From: Pandoraea sp. ASV26 | GTDB lineage: Bacteria > Pseudomonadota > Gammaproteobacteria > Burkholderiales > Burkholderiaceae | Reading direction: 5' to 3' | Length of the DNA: 43,996 nucleotides | Assembly: GCF_016428915.1 (NCBI RefSeq) | Contig: NZ_JAELTP010000043.1 | Location: 1 to 43,996, forward strand | Part shown: positions 18,226-26,335 of the stretch, piece after piece | How the letters are laid out: each line of letters begins with the position of its first letter | Position numbering within the stretch: position 1 is the first letter of the stretch | The notes under the pieces: generated by a model | Databases searched by the model: none | The model's input: only the letters and a program-made list of their open reading frames with translations | Told to the model about the DNA's origin: nothing | Position numbers and translations under genes: made by a program

Positions 18226-19551
18226 TTATTCGCCCGCGGGTGCACTCATCGCGACCGACGGTTTCGTCGACGCTTGCAGTTCGTTGTTGTTCACGCTTTC
18301 GATCCAACGGCGACGCATCGGGGCGAGCACGAACTTCGCCGCCACGGCCGCCGTAATGCTGATGACCGCCGCGGCGATGAACACACGATCCCAATGACCG
18401 CCAATGGCGAGCACCGAAGCCAGCGGCACCAGCAACGCCGCCGTGCCCTTGGCCGTGTAGAGCGTGCCCGCATTGGACGCCGCATTCTTGCTGCCGAACG
18501 TATCCGCACACAGCGCCGGGAAGATCGAGAAGATTTCGCCCCAGCACAGGAAGGTCATCGCCGCGAAGAACACGAACATGTACGGGTTCTGACCGAAGTG
18601 CATCAGGCCGAGCATTGCCACACCTTCCCCCAGGAAGATGATGAACATCGCGTTCTCGCGACCGATCTTGTCCGAGACAAAGCCACACAGCGGACGCGTA
18701 AAGCCGTTGCACAGATTGTCGATCGACAGCGTCATGGTCAGCAGCGGCAATGTGGCGCCGAACAACGTCATCGGCATCGAGGCGATACCGTAGTCCTTCG
18801 CGATCGGCCCGATCTGTGCCGTCGCCATCAGCCCGCCAGCGGCCACCGCGACGAAGCAGACGTAGATCACCCAGAACACCGGCGTACGGATCATCTGGCC
18901 CGAGGTGTAGTCCACATTCGTCGCCAGATTGCGGCGCGATACGGTGACACCCTTCGGTGCGCGCGGCTTGACCAGCAACAGCGCGAGAATGAAGATCGCC
19001 ACGCCCTGCACGATGCCGAAGTTGAAGAACGCGGCCTCGTAACCCGACTCGCGGATCATGTTCGCGATCGGAATCACCGTGATCGCAGCCCCCGCGCCAA
19101 AACCGGCCGCCGTCAGACCCGCGGCCAGACCGCGCTTGTCCGGGAACCACTTGAGCGCGTTACCCACGCAGGTGCCGTACACGCACCCGGCACCGATACC
19201 GGCAATGACCGCCGCCGTGTACAGCACCGTCAGCGTCTCGGCGTACGAGTACATGATCCACGACAGCGCCACGCAGATCGCGCCGCCGGCGACCACGGGC
19301 CGCGGCCCGAAGCGATCGACCAGCCAGCCTTCGATCGGCACCAGCCACGTTTCCACCACGATGAAGATCGAGAACGCCACCTGAATGGCCGCGATGCCCC
19401 AATGATGCTTCGCCTGCATCGGCTCGACGAACAGCGTCCACGAATACTGCAAATTGGCCACCAGGCCCATACAAATGATGCCGATCACCAGTTGTGACCA
19501 GCGCCCTCCCAGAAAAGAGGTCTTCTCCTCCGGTTGCGCAGTTGCTTGCAT
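18226..19551 (-). CDS. oxlT: Oxalate/formate antiporter, MFS OFA family
   Basis: 441 residues with about 12 helices. GWLVDRFGPRPVVAGGA is the MFS loop 2-3 motif. NLQYSWTLFVEPMQ in helix 1, GNALKWFPDKRGLAAGL and the second-half GFVSDKIGREN fit the oxalate:formate antiporter subfamily. It would bring in oxalate in exchange for formate, supporting oxalate decarboxylation by enzymes encoded elsewhere. AGGAGG lies six bases before the ATG at 19549-19551, one of the best ribosome sites here. The open frame continues 132 codons upstream without domain character. OFA proteins include unrelated carboxylate carriers, so the substrate rests on family likeness. Confidence 0.9.
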   Translation of the reverse strand: MQATAQPEEKTSFLGGRWSQLVIGIICMGLVANLQYSWTLFVEPMQAKHHWGIAAIQVAFSIFIVVETWLVPIEGWLVDRFGPRPVVAGGAICVALSWIMYSYAETLTVLYTAAVIAGIGAGCVYGTCVGNALKWFPDKRGLAAGLTAAGFGAGAAITVIPIANMIRESGYEAAFFNFGIVQGVAIFILALLLVKPRAPKGVTVSRRNLATNVDYTSGQMIRTPVFWVIYVCFVAVAAGGLMATAQIGPIAKDYGIASMPMTLFGATLPLLTMTLSIDNLCNGFTRPLCGFVSDKIGRENAMFIIFLGEGVAMLGLMHFGQNPYMFVFFAAMTFLCWGEIFSIFPALCADTFGSKNAASNAGTLYTAKGTAALLVPLASVLAIGGHWDRVFIAAAVISITAAVAAKFVLAPMRRRWIESVNNNELQASTKPSVAMSAPAGE

Positions 19552-20218
19552 GACTTGCCTCCTATACCTGTCAGACGATTGGCGGCGGCCCGCGCTTCGT
19601 TGTGCGGTGCCCGCCGTCATCGCGTGCCGTGGCCTTCCCCGGCATGGGGATCGCGGATACGGCACGCCTCCTGGCGTTGCATGCGGCTCATGCTTGGCCG
19701 CTTGATCGCGGAACGCTGCCTGGCGGCGCGCTCGCAGGGCTTGAGCCCCGGCTGACTGATTTGCGAAAGTGCCAACGGACACTTCCGGTCCCCACTTCGA
19801 CGCGGCGACGCAGGCTTGTGGGCCCACGCCGGCAAGTTGCCGACTGCCGAAGGGTGACGGGTTACGAATTCGAGTGCTGACCGGCCTGCGCTTGCGGAAA
19901 GACACGGCGGATTTCCGTGACGCCCCGCGCAGGCCATGTCGCATCACTCAGGCGGGCGCGCCTCGCGGACGCGTGATCGCCGGATCGCCTGCCCGCAACG
20001 GGCGACAGGGAGATGAGGAACACCGCAGCGCCTGAATCACGGCATCGGACGCCGGCGGCGGATACGACGGAACAGGCCATGCGAAGGAACCGTCGCATGA
20101 GGCCTGCCCGAAAGGAAAAGAGTGCTTGCCCAACTGATGTCTCCGATGAATGCCGCGTCGGATCGGCGCCTGCCCGGTGCCACTCACGGGTCTCTTGGTC
20201 GGGCCGATTCGGTGCCTT

Positions 20219-20280
20219 GCATCTGATATACAAGATTCAATATATCGAATTAAGTATTTTTATGGTTACAAAATTAGTCG
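20219..20280 (-). promoter_or_regulatory. AT-rich island with near-palindrome, candidate oxlT promoter/operator
   Basis: The stretch is far more AT-rich than its surroundings. ATTCAATATATCGAAT (20235-20250) is a 16-bp palindrome with one asymmetric pair. On the minus strand TTGTAA, TATATT and TATATC hexamers offer possible -35/-10 boxes, though spacing is not ideal for any one pair. The direction is inferred from oxlT being the gene downstream. Confidence 0.45.
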
Positions 20281-20303
20281 ATGGCCCGGTCACTGTCAAC
20301 CCG

Positions 20304-20347
20304 AGAGCGGTCGCATATCGGCCGCTTATCGGCCGCGGATGGGCCGC
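20304..20347. repeat. Intergenic 11-bp tandem array (about 4 copies)
   Basis: ATATCGGCCGC at 20315, TTATCGGCCGC at 20326 and GGATGGGCCGC at 20337, preceded by a weaker copy AGAGCGGTCGC at 20304. Phase is exactly 11 bp. Confidence 0.72.
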
Positions 20348-20570
20348 CATCCACGGTTGGCCGCAGGTGTCCGGCCGCCGGAGGTAAGCGCTCAATAACG
20401 GGAAAACGCAGTGGAATCAGGCGATTGAGAGGCATTGCACGCCGGATCACAGGCGAGCGCGCGCCCGCGCGGCATCATGCCGCGCAGCGCAGGGTCAGGG
20501 AAAACGATGACGTTTTGACGGGTTTTGTTTGCCCTCTGGCGAGGGCGCCGTCAGGCAGAGAAAAACGGGG

Positions 20571-21404
20571 TCAGACGGACTCGACGTCGCCCGAGTTGTT
20601 GCGGATGAAGGTCAGGTGTTCGCGCAGCGAACGCTGCGCGCTAATGGCATCGTGCGACGCCACGGCATTGAAGATGCGGCGATGCTGATCGATCAGCTCG
20701 GCCAGATCGGCGCCGTGACCGACGATGGCGCGGTAATTGTCGACGACCGACCCGCGCAGCAATTCGAAGATCGCGTGCATCAGATGCACCAGCACGAGGT
20801 TGTGCGTGGCCTCGGCCAACGCCAGATGGAAATGGGCGTCGAGTTCGGGCACCCGGGTGAGCAGCGACCTGCCCCTTGCATCGCCTTCGCCGTCCAGACC
20901 ATCGCGGCCTGCGGCGTACGCCGCCTCGAGCGCTTCGAGTGCCTGTGCGAGCCGGGCAATGTCTTCGGGCGTCGCGCGCTCTGCCGCCAGTTCCACGGCC
21001 TTGGCTTCGAGCACTTCACGCATCTCCAGCACGTCGTCGACGGTCTTGCTGTGGCGCGACATCAGTTGCGAGAGCGGCTCGGCGAGCAGCGGCTGGCTGG
21101 CGTTGGCCACCAGATACCCCCCACCGGCACGCCCTACGATCAGACCGCGCGACTCCAGGCGCAACAGCGCCTCGCGAAGCGACGGGCGCGACACGCCCAT
21201 CTGCTGCGCCAGATCGCGCTCGGACGGCAGCGCCGAGCCCGGCGCGAGCCGGCCTTCGACGACCATCGTCTCCAGTTGCTCGTACACCATGTCCGACAGA
21301 CGCAGACGCGGTGGCGGCGTGACCGGCACGAAACTCGCAACGGCCCCCGAAGATTCGCTGGCAGGTAGAGATGACATAGGCAAGGACGACTCGTTGGACG
21401 ACAT
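20571..21404 (-). CDS. glcC: FadR/FCD-type GntR regulator, GlcC-like
   Basis: 277 residues from ATG 21404; a GTG at 21443 and an ATG at 21377 are alternatives. An N-terminal Ser-rich stretch is followed by a GntR winged helix at about 33-100 (LPSERDLAQQMGVSRPSLREALLRLESRGLI). An all-helical FCD effector domain then carries Asp and His ligands in PELDAHFHLALAEATHN and LIDQHRRIFNAVASHD. It diverges from glcDEF with palindromes between, so it is probably the glycolate-responsive regulator of that operon and perhaps of oxlT. LldR or PdhR-type specificity cannot be excluded by sequence alone. Confidence 0.85.
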   Translation of the reverse strand: MSSNESSLPMSSLPASESSGAVASFVPVTPPPRLRLSDMVYEQLETMVVEGRLAPGSALPSERDLAQQMGVSRPSLREALLRLESRGLIVGRAGGGYLVANASQPLLAEPLSQLMSRHSKTVDDVLEMREVLEAKAVELAAERATPEDIARLAQALEALEAAYAAGRDGLDGEGDARGRSLLTRVPELDAHFHLALAEATHNLVLVHLMHAIFELLRGSVVDNYRAIVGHGADLAELIDQHRRIFNAVASHDAISAQRSLREHLTFIRNNSGDVESV

Positions 21405-21519
21405 GTCGGCTTTGGTTCTCAACGGAAAAATCACAGACGCCACGATACAGGATGACGCTTCGCTCAGGGCAGCCCGACGGTCTGTCGCGCGGCATCACGA
21501 GAGGATCGCCCATAAACCG

Positions 21520-21531
21520 CGGGTTAACCCG
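21520..21531. promoter_or_regulatory. 12-bp perfect palindrome in the glcC-glcD gap
   Basis: CGGGTTAACCCG. It lies 47 bp upstream of the pair of operators near glcD. The target protein is unknown. Confidence 0.4.
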
Positions 21532-21577
21532 GTAGGCGGAATCGGATCATTCCCTTTACGATGACGTTATCAGATGT

Positions 21578-21602
21578 CTGGTCGACCAGTCTACCAGTAG
21601 AC
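21578..21602. promoter_or_regulatory. Overlapping palindromes, probable GlcC operator
   Basis: CTGGTCGACCAG (21578-21589) is a perfect 12-bp palindrome. It is abutted by GTCTAC-CA-GTAGAC (21589-21602), another inverted repeat. The TGGT..ACCA core is the half-site pattern known for FadR-family (FadR, PdhR, LldR, GlcC) operators, though those usually have three bases between half-sites rather than two. Position 56 bp before glcD fits repression or activation of the operon. Confidence 0.65.
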
Positions 21603-21657
21603 CAAAAGGGGCCGACTCAACACATCTCACGTTAACGATCGTTCGAGAGCAAGCCTG

Positions 21658-23280
21658 ATGGCATCGCATGCTTCGCCCCCTTCCACCGCTTCCGGCGCTT
21701 CTGCGGGTTCCCCGTCGCTGAGTCCTCAGCGTGCGCAGCGTCCGACTCCACTGTCGGCATCGGCGGCGTCTTCCCCACCGGCCCCCGCATCCACGGATGA
21801 GCCCGTGTTCCAGACACTGGATGACGCCACGCGCACCGCTCGCCTCGCGGCGCTGCGTGCCGCCGTCCCCGACGCGCAGTGGCTGACCGATCGAGAGCAG
21901 ATCACGCCATACGAATGCGACGGACTGGCCGCGTATCGCAAGCTGCCGCTTGCCGTCGTGCTGCCCGCCGACGAAGATCAGGTCTGCCGCATTCTGCGGG
22001 CATGTCATGCGCACAACGTTCCCGTCGTGCCGCGTGGGGCCGGCACCGGCCTGTCCGGCGGCGCCATGCCGATCACCGACGGCATCGTGCTCTCGCTCGC
22101 CAGATTCAAGCGCATTCTCGAAGTCGACGCCTACGCGCGCACCGCCACCGTGCAGCCCGGCGTGCGTAATCTTGCAGTCTCCGAAGCCGCCGCTCCTTAC
22201 GGCCTTTATTACGCGCCGGACCCGTCGTCGCAGATCGCCTGCACCATCGGCGGCAACGTCTCGGAGAATTCGGGCGGCGTGCATTGCCTGAAATACGGCC
22301 TCACCGTGCACAACGTGCTGCGCGTGCGCGCGGTGACGATGGACGGCGAGGTGGTGGAATTCGGCTCGCACGCGCTCGACGTCCCCGGTCTCGATCTGCT
22401 GTCCGTGTTCATCGGCAGCGAGGGGATGTTCTGCGTCGTCACGGAAATCACCGTGAAACTCGTGCCGAAGCCGCAAGTGCAGCAAGTCATCATGGCGAGC
22501 TTCGACGACGTGGAAGCCGGCGGCAACGCCGTTGCGGCGATCATCGCGGCAGGCATCATTCCGGCGGGTCTGGAGATGATGGACAAACCGGCCACCCAAG
22601 CCGTGGAAGCGTTCGTTCACGCGGGCTACGACCTCAACGCGGCGGCGATCCTGCTGTGCGAATCCGACGGCACGCCAGAAGAAGTCGCGGAAGAGATCGC
22701 ACGCGTCTCGGCGGTGCTGCGCGCGTCGGGTGCCACGCGCCTTCAGGTGTCGGCCTCCGAAGCCGAGCGCCTGCGCTTCTGGTCCGGCCGCAAGAACGCC
22801 TTCCCCGCCGCCGGACGCCTCTCGCCGGACTACTACTGCATGGACGGCACCATTCCGCGCCGGACCATCGGCACGCTGCTCAAGCGTATCGAAGCGATGG
22901 AGGCGCAATACGGCTTGCGCTGCATCAACGTGTTTCACGCGGGCGACGGCAACATGCACCCGCTGATTCTGTTCAACGGCAACGATCTGGACGAATGGCA
23001 TCGCGCCGAAGCGTTCGGCAGCGACATTCTCGAAGCCTGTGTGGCGCTGGGTGGCACGGTGACGGGCGAGCACGGCGTGGGCATCGAGAAGATCAACTCG
23101 ATGTGCGTGCAGTTCTCGCCGGAAGAACGCGACGCGTTTTTCGCCGTGAAGCGCGCCTTCGATCCCGCCGGTCTGCTCAACGCGGACAAGGCCATTCCCA
23201 CGCGTGCGCGCTGCGCCGAGTACGGCAAGATGCACGTGCGCGGCGGGCTGCTGCCCCATCCCGATTTGCCGAGGTTCTGA
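21658..23280 (+). CDS. glcD: Glycolate oxidase FAD subunit
   Basis: 540 residues. GlcD is the FAD-binding catalytic subunit that oxidises glycolate (and often D-lactate) to glyoxylate. The FAD_binding_4 domain starts near residue 95: VLPADEDQVCRILRACHAHN, then PRGAGTGLSGGA. YYAPDPSSQIACTIGGNVSENSGG is the flavin-contact block. The C-terminal cap carries the conserved His residues in VFHAGDGNMHP and TGEHGVGIEK. The first 50 residues are Ser/Ala/Pro-rich and not in the E. coli protein (499 aa), so the true start could be later, but no better ribosome site is seen. The stop overlaps the glcE start. Confidence 0.95.
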   Translation: MASHASPPSTASGASAGSPSLSPQRAQRPTPLSASAASSPPAPASTDEPVFQTLDDATRTARLAALRAAVPDAQWLTDREQITPYECDGLAAYRKLPLAVVLPADEDQVCRILRACHAHNVPVVPRGAGTGLSGGAMPITDGIVLSLARFKRILEVDAYARTATVQPGVRNLAVSEAAAPYGLYYAPDPSSQIACTIGGNVSENSGGVHCLKYGLTVHNVLRVRAVTMDGEVVEFGSHALDVPGLDLLSVFIGSEGMFCVVTEITVKLVPKPQVQQVIMASFDDVEAGGNAVAAIIAAGIIPAGLEMMDKPATQAVEAFVHAGYDLNAAAILLCESDGTPEEVAEEIARVSAVLRASGATRLQVSASEAERLRFWSGRKNAFPAAGRLSPDYYCMDGTIPRRTIGTLLKRIEAMEAQYGLRCINVFHAGDGNMHPLILFNGNDLDEWHRAEAFGSDILEACVALGGTVTGEHGVGIEKINSMCVQFSPEERDAFFAVKRAFDPAGLLNADKAIPTRARCAEYGKMHVRGGLLPHPDLPRF

Positions 23281-24404
23281 TGCCGCAAGTCCTCCACGCC
23301 CCGCAGCATGACGCCGACCCGCAAGCGGCTGCGCAGGCCCTCGCCGCGATTCGCGAACGCGTGCTCGCCGCCACCGCGAGCGGCACGCCGCTCGACATTC
23401 ACGGCGGCAACACCAAGCGCTGGTACGGTCAGACGCCTGACGGCGAGCCGCTCGACATGCGCACGTATCGCGGCATCGTCTCGTACGATCCGGCCGAGCT
23501 CGTGATCACCGCCCGGGCGGGCACGCCGCTCGCCGAGATCGAAGCGGCGCTCGCCGAGTGCGGTCAGATCCTGCCCTTCGAGCCGCCGCACTTTGGCGCC
23601 GGCGCAACGCTGGGCGGCTGCGTCGCTGCGGGTCTTGCCGGTCCGCGCCGACCGCATGTCGGCGCACCACGCGATTTCGTGCTCGGCGCTGTCGTGATGA
23701 ACGGACAGGGCCAAGTGCTGCATTTCGGCGGACAGGTGATGAAGAACGTCGCGGGTTACGACGTCTCTCGCGTGCTCGCCGGCTCGCTCGGCACCCTGGG
23801 TGTGCTGCTCGAACTCTCGATCAAGGTCTTGCCATGTCCCGTGGCCGAGGCCACGTTGCGTTTCGAGCTGCCGCAGGCGCAGGCCATCGAGCAACTCAAT
23901 CGCTGGGGCGGGCAGCCGCTGCCGCTCATGGGATCGGTCTGGCACGACGGCGTGCTCAGCGTGCGTCTGGGTGGGGCTGCCGCAGCCATCGACGCCGCAC
24001 GCAGGGCGCTGGGCGGTGCATCCGTTGATGCCATCGAAGCCCACGCCTTCTGGCAGTCCCTGCGCGAGCAGACGCACCGATTCTTCGCGCCCTCGCCGGT
24101 CACGGGAGACGGCCAGCCGTTGTGGCGTTTGTCAGTCCCCCCCACTACACCGCCGCTCGCTCACGGCGACGAACATCTGATCGAATGGGGCGGCGCACAA
24201 CGCTGGTGGATCACCGCGCGCAGCGCCGCCGAAGTGCGCGCGATTGCCGCAGCGGTGGGCGGGCATGCTACGCTGTTCCGCCACGGCGACAAGTCGGCCG
24301 GCGTATTTACCCCGCAACCGGCCGCGCTGGACGCTATCGGCAAACGTCTGCAACACGCTTTCGATCCGAGCCGCATCTTCAACCGCCATCGGCTGTACCG
24401 CTAA
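23280..24404 (+). CDS. glcE: Glycolate oxidase FAD-binding subunit GlcE
   Basis: 374 residues. The ATG shares its A with the glcD stop (TGATG), so translation is coupled. A FAD_binding_4-type fold is visible: LDIHGGNTKRWYG, DPAELVITARAGTPLAEIEAAL, ATLGGCVAAGLAGPRRP and GGQVMKNVAGYDVSRVLAGSLG. GlcE is the second flavin-type subunit of the GlcDEF complex and is needed for activity. The C-terminus ends in the family's FDPSRIFNRHRLY. Confidence 0.95.
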   Translation: MPQVLHAPQHDADPQAAAQALAAIRERVLAATASGTPLDIHGGNTKRWYGQTPDGEPLDMRTYRGIVSYDPAELVITARAGTPLAEIEAALAECGQILPFEPPHFGAGATLGGCVAAGLAGPRRPHVGAPRDFVLGAVVMNGQGQVLHFGGQVMKNVAGYDVSRVLAGSLGTLGVLLELSIKVLPCPVAEATLRFELPQAQAIEQLNRWGGQPLPLMGSVWHDGVLSVRLGGAAAAIDAARRALGGASVDAIEAHAFWQSLREQTHRFFAPSPVTGDGQPLWRLSVPPTTPPLAHGDEHLIEWGGAQRWWITARSAAEVRAIAAAVGGHATLFRHGDKSAGVFTPQPAALDAIGKRLQHAFDPSRIFNRHRLYR

Positions 24405-24412
24405 AGAAGACG

Positions 24413-25663
24413 ATGCAAACGAACCTCGCAGAATTCCTCCGTCATACGCCGGATGGCGACGAAGCCGAAGCCATTCTCCGCAAATGCGTGCATTGCGGAT
24501 TTTGTACCGCGACCTGTCCGACTTACCAGTTGCTCGGGGACGAACTCGACGGCCCGCGCGGGCGCATCTATCTCATCAAGCAGATGGTCGAAGGCCAGAA
24601 CGTGACGCGCGAAACGCAGCGTCACCTGGATCGTTGCCTGACCTGCCGCAGTTGCGAATCGACGTGCCCGTCGGGCGTGCAATACGGCCGGCTTGCCGAT
24701 ATTGGCCGCCGTCATGTCGACGCCAAGGTCGGTCGTCCTGCCGGTGAGCGCGCCCTGCGTTGGACGCTCGCCCATGTGCTCCCCAACCGCACCCTGTTCT
24801 CGCCCGCCTTGCGCCTGGGGCAGCAGTTCCGTCCGCTGCTGCCGCGCTCGCTGCGCGAGAAGGTGCCGCATCGTCAGCGCTCCGGCAGTTGGCCACAGGC
24901 CAAGCATGCACGCCGCATGCTGATGCTCGAGGGCTGCGTGCAACCGGCCATGTTGCCCAACGTCAACAAGGCCACGGCCCGCGTGCTCGACGCGCTCGGC
25001 ATCGAGATGGTCCGGCCTGCGGCCGCCGGTTGTTGTGGCGCCATCCGTCTGCATCTGAACTATCAAGAGGAGGGCCTAGACGATGCACGCCGCAACATCG
25101 ACGCCTGGTGGCCCGAGATCGAAGCGGGCGCGCAGGCCATCGTGATCAACGCGTCCGGATGCGGCGCGACGGTCAAGGAATACGGCCACCTGCTGCGCCA
25201 CGATCCGCAATACGCGGGTAAGGCACAACGTGTCTCCGAACTGGCCCGCGATCTGTCTGAGGTGCTGCTCGACAACCTCGAAGCGCTGCAACAACGCGTG
25301 CCGAATCGCAAGACCGGCAAGGTGGCCTATCACCCGCCTTGCACGCTGCAACACGGTCAGCAACTCAAGGGCGTGGTGGAAAAGGTGCTTGCCGGCGTAG
25401 GCGTGAACGTCATGCTGCCGCAAGACAGCCACATCTGCTGCGGCTCGGCCGGCACGTATTCGGTAACGCAGCCGGAGTTGTCGCATCAATTGCGCGACGC
25501 GAAGTGGAAGTCGCTCGACGCGCTCGACCCCGAACTGGTCGTCTCGGCCAACGTCGGTTGCATCTGTCATTTGCAGGCGAGCGCCAAGAGCAAGCACGCA
25601 CGCGATCACGCCCCGGTGCAGCACTGGATCGAATTGCTCGATCGGATGATCGCCTCGGGCTGA
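24413..25663 (+). CDS. glcF: Glycolate oxidase iron-sulfur subunit
   Basis: 416 residues. Two [4Fe-4S] motifs, CVHCGFCTATCP near residue 23 and CLTCRSCESTCP near residue 73, are followed by two CCG (heterodisulfide-reductase-like) domains with CCGAIRLHLNY and CCGSAGTYS. It passes electrons from GlcD/E to the membrane quinone pool. The ATG at 24413 is preceded by AGAAG, eight bases after the glcE stop. No glcG, glcB or glcA follows here. Confidence 0.95.
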   Translation: MQTNLAEFLRHTPDGDEAEAILRKCVHCGFCTATCPTYQLLGDELDGPRGRIYLIKQMVEGQNVTRETQRHLDRCLTCRSCESTCPSGVQYGRLADIGRRHVDAKVGRPAGERALRWTLAHVLPNRTLFSPALRLGQQFRPLLPRSLREKVPHRQRSGSWPQAKHARRMLMLEGCVQPAMLPNVNKATARVLDALGIEMVRPAAAGCCGAIRLHLNYQEEGLDDARRNIDAWWPEIEAGAQAIVINASGCGATVKEYGHLLRHDPQYAGKAQRVSELARDLSEVLLDNLEALQQRVPNRKTGKVAYHPPCTLQHGQQLKGVVEKVLAGVGVNVMLPQDSHICCGSAGTYSVTQPELSHQLRDAKWKSLDALDPELVVSANVGCICHLQASAKSKHARDHAPVQHWIELLDRMIASG

Positions 25664-25677
25664 GTGCTGGCGGCACG

Positions 25678-25704
25678 AGTGCCATCAGTGCCATCAGTGC
25701 CAAT
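25678..25704. repeat. Intergenic 9-bp tandem array (3 copies)
   Basis: AGTGCCATC at 25678 and 25687 and AGTGCCAAT at 25696, starting 15 bp after the glcF stop. Confidence 0.75.
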
Positions 25705-25730
25705 TGCGAGGCACGAGGCATCGCAGTCAT

Positions 25731-25763
25731 GATTGATTGTCCCAAATAAAGGGACAATCAATC
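25731..25763. promoter_or_regulatory. Perfect 13-bp inverted repeat upstream of the doxX operon
   Basis: GATTGATTGTCCC (25731-25743), AAATAAA, GGGACAATCAATC (25751-25763). No T-run follows on the plus strand. The dyad TTGTCCC-N7-GGGACAA sits 14 bp upstream of a candidate -35, where a LysR activator would bind, and the operon encodes a LysR protein at 27222. It could also form a weak terminator-like hairpin for glcF, but the operator reading fits better. Confidence 0.65.
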
Positions 25764-25776
25764 CCTGCCCCACTCG

Positions 25777-25805
25777 TTTATCTGAACGATCGCGCTCCCT
25801 AGAAT
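25777..25805 (+). promoter_or_regulatory. Candidate promoter of the doxX operon
   Basis: TTTATC (25777-25782), 17-bp spacer, TAGAAT (25800-25805). The -35 is poor and the -10 good, as expected for an activator-dependent promoter next to the inverted repeat. Confidence 0.5.
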
Positions 25806-25874
25806 CGTGGGTAAGTCAGCAGTCCATTCGATTGCAGAGCCACCCCTTACCTCGATCTCTCACCGGAGTCTGTC

Positions 25875-26279
25875 ATGATCGATACCAAAACCGCCCCTTA
25901 CGCGGCGCTGCTGCTGCGCGTGTCGCTGGGCATCCTCTTCCTCGCCCACTTGTCGCTCAAGGTGTTCGTATTCACCGTGCCCGGTTTCGTGGGCTTCATG
26001 GGCTCGCTCGGCCTGCCGCCCGTTATCGCCTATGTCACGATGGCACTGGAATTCGTGGGCGGCCTGATGCTGATCACGGGCTTCTACGCACGTTGGGCTG
26101 CGCTGCCGCTCGCAGCACTGATACTGGGCACCATCGTGTCGGTGCATGGCCACAACGGCTGGCTCTTTACCAACAAGGGCGGCGGCTGGGAATTCCCCGC
26201 TTTCTGGCTGGTAGCCCTGCTGGTCGTGGCACTGCTGGGTGACGGCGCCTACGCGCTTCGCCGGACGCGCTCCGCCTGA
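25875..26279 (+). CDS. DoxX-family membrane protein
   Basis: 134 residues, four hydrophobic helices: YAALLLRVSLGILFLAHL, VIAYVTMALEFVGGLMLI, LPLAALILGTIVSVHG and FWLVALLVVALLGDGAYAL. The pattern LRVSLGILFLAHL...GLP and FYARWAALPLA are DoxX-type. Family members are small quinone- or thiol-linked inner-membrane proteins of unclear role, often beside aromatic or redox enzymes. GGAG lies 8 nt before the ATG. It is the first gene of a likely doxX-ygiD-lysR operon. Confidence 0.88.
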   Translation: MIDTKTAPYAALLLRVSLGILFLAHLSLKVFVFTVPGFVGFMGSLGLPPVIAYVTMALEFVGGLMLITGFYARWAALPLAALILGTIVSVHGHNGWLFTNKGGGWEFPAFWLVALLVVALLGDGAYALRRTRSA

Positions 26280-26300
26280 TCGCCCGACCTCGCTTCATTC

Positions 26301-26322
26301 CGTTCTTTTAGCGTTCTTTTGC
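26301..26322 (+). repeat. Two 11-bp tandem units in the doxX-ygiD gap
   Basis: CGTTCTTTTAG (26301-26311) and CGTTCTTTTGC (26312-26322), directly before the CCGGAG ribosome site of the dioxygenase gene. Confidence 0.6.
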
Positions 26323-26335
26323 CGGAGTTCTCGCC

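Larger units (their letters stand above)
19552..20570. other. 1-kb non-coding region upstream of oxlT
   Basis: 1019 bp between the oxlT start and the regulator stop. It holds an AT-rich island at 20219-20280 and an 11-bp tandem array at 20304-20347. Several frames are open on both strands, but none shows a domain, a good start or conserved-looking composition. If the AT-rich island is the oxlT promoter, the oxlT leader is about 670 nt. I see no tRNA or intrinsic terminator here. Confidence 0.6.

Noticed and set aside
19862-20233. 123-residue minus-strand frame in the oxlT leader
   Set aside because: Starts inside the AT-rich island without a ribosome site; sequence has no recognisable features. 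A leader peptide is not excluded but not supported.
21556-23259. 567-residue minus-strand frame opposite glcD
   Set aside because: Antisense to a clear flavoprotein with intact motifs; His/Arg-rich without any family.
25731-25763. Intrinsic terminator of glcF
   Set aside because: The 13-bp stem is AT/GC mixed with no T-run on the plus strand, and it sits at the next promoter; operator reading preferred.
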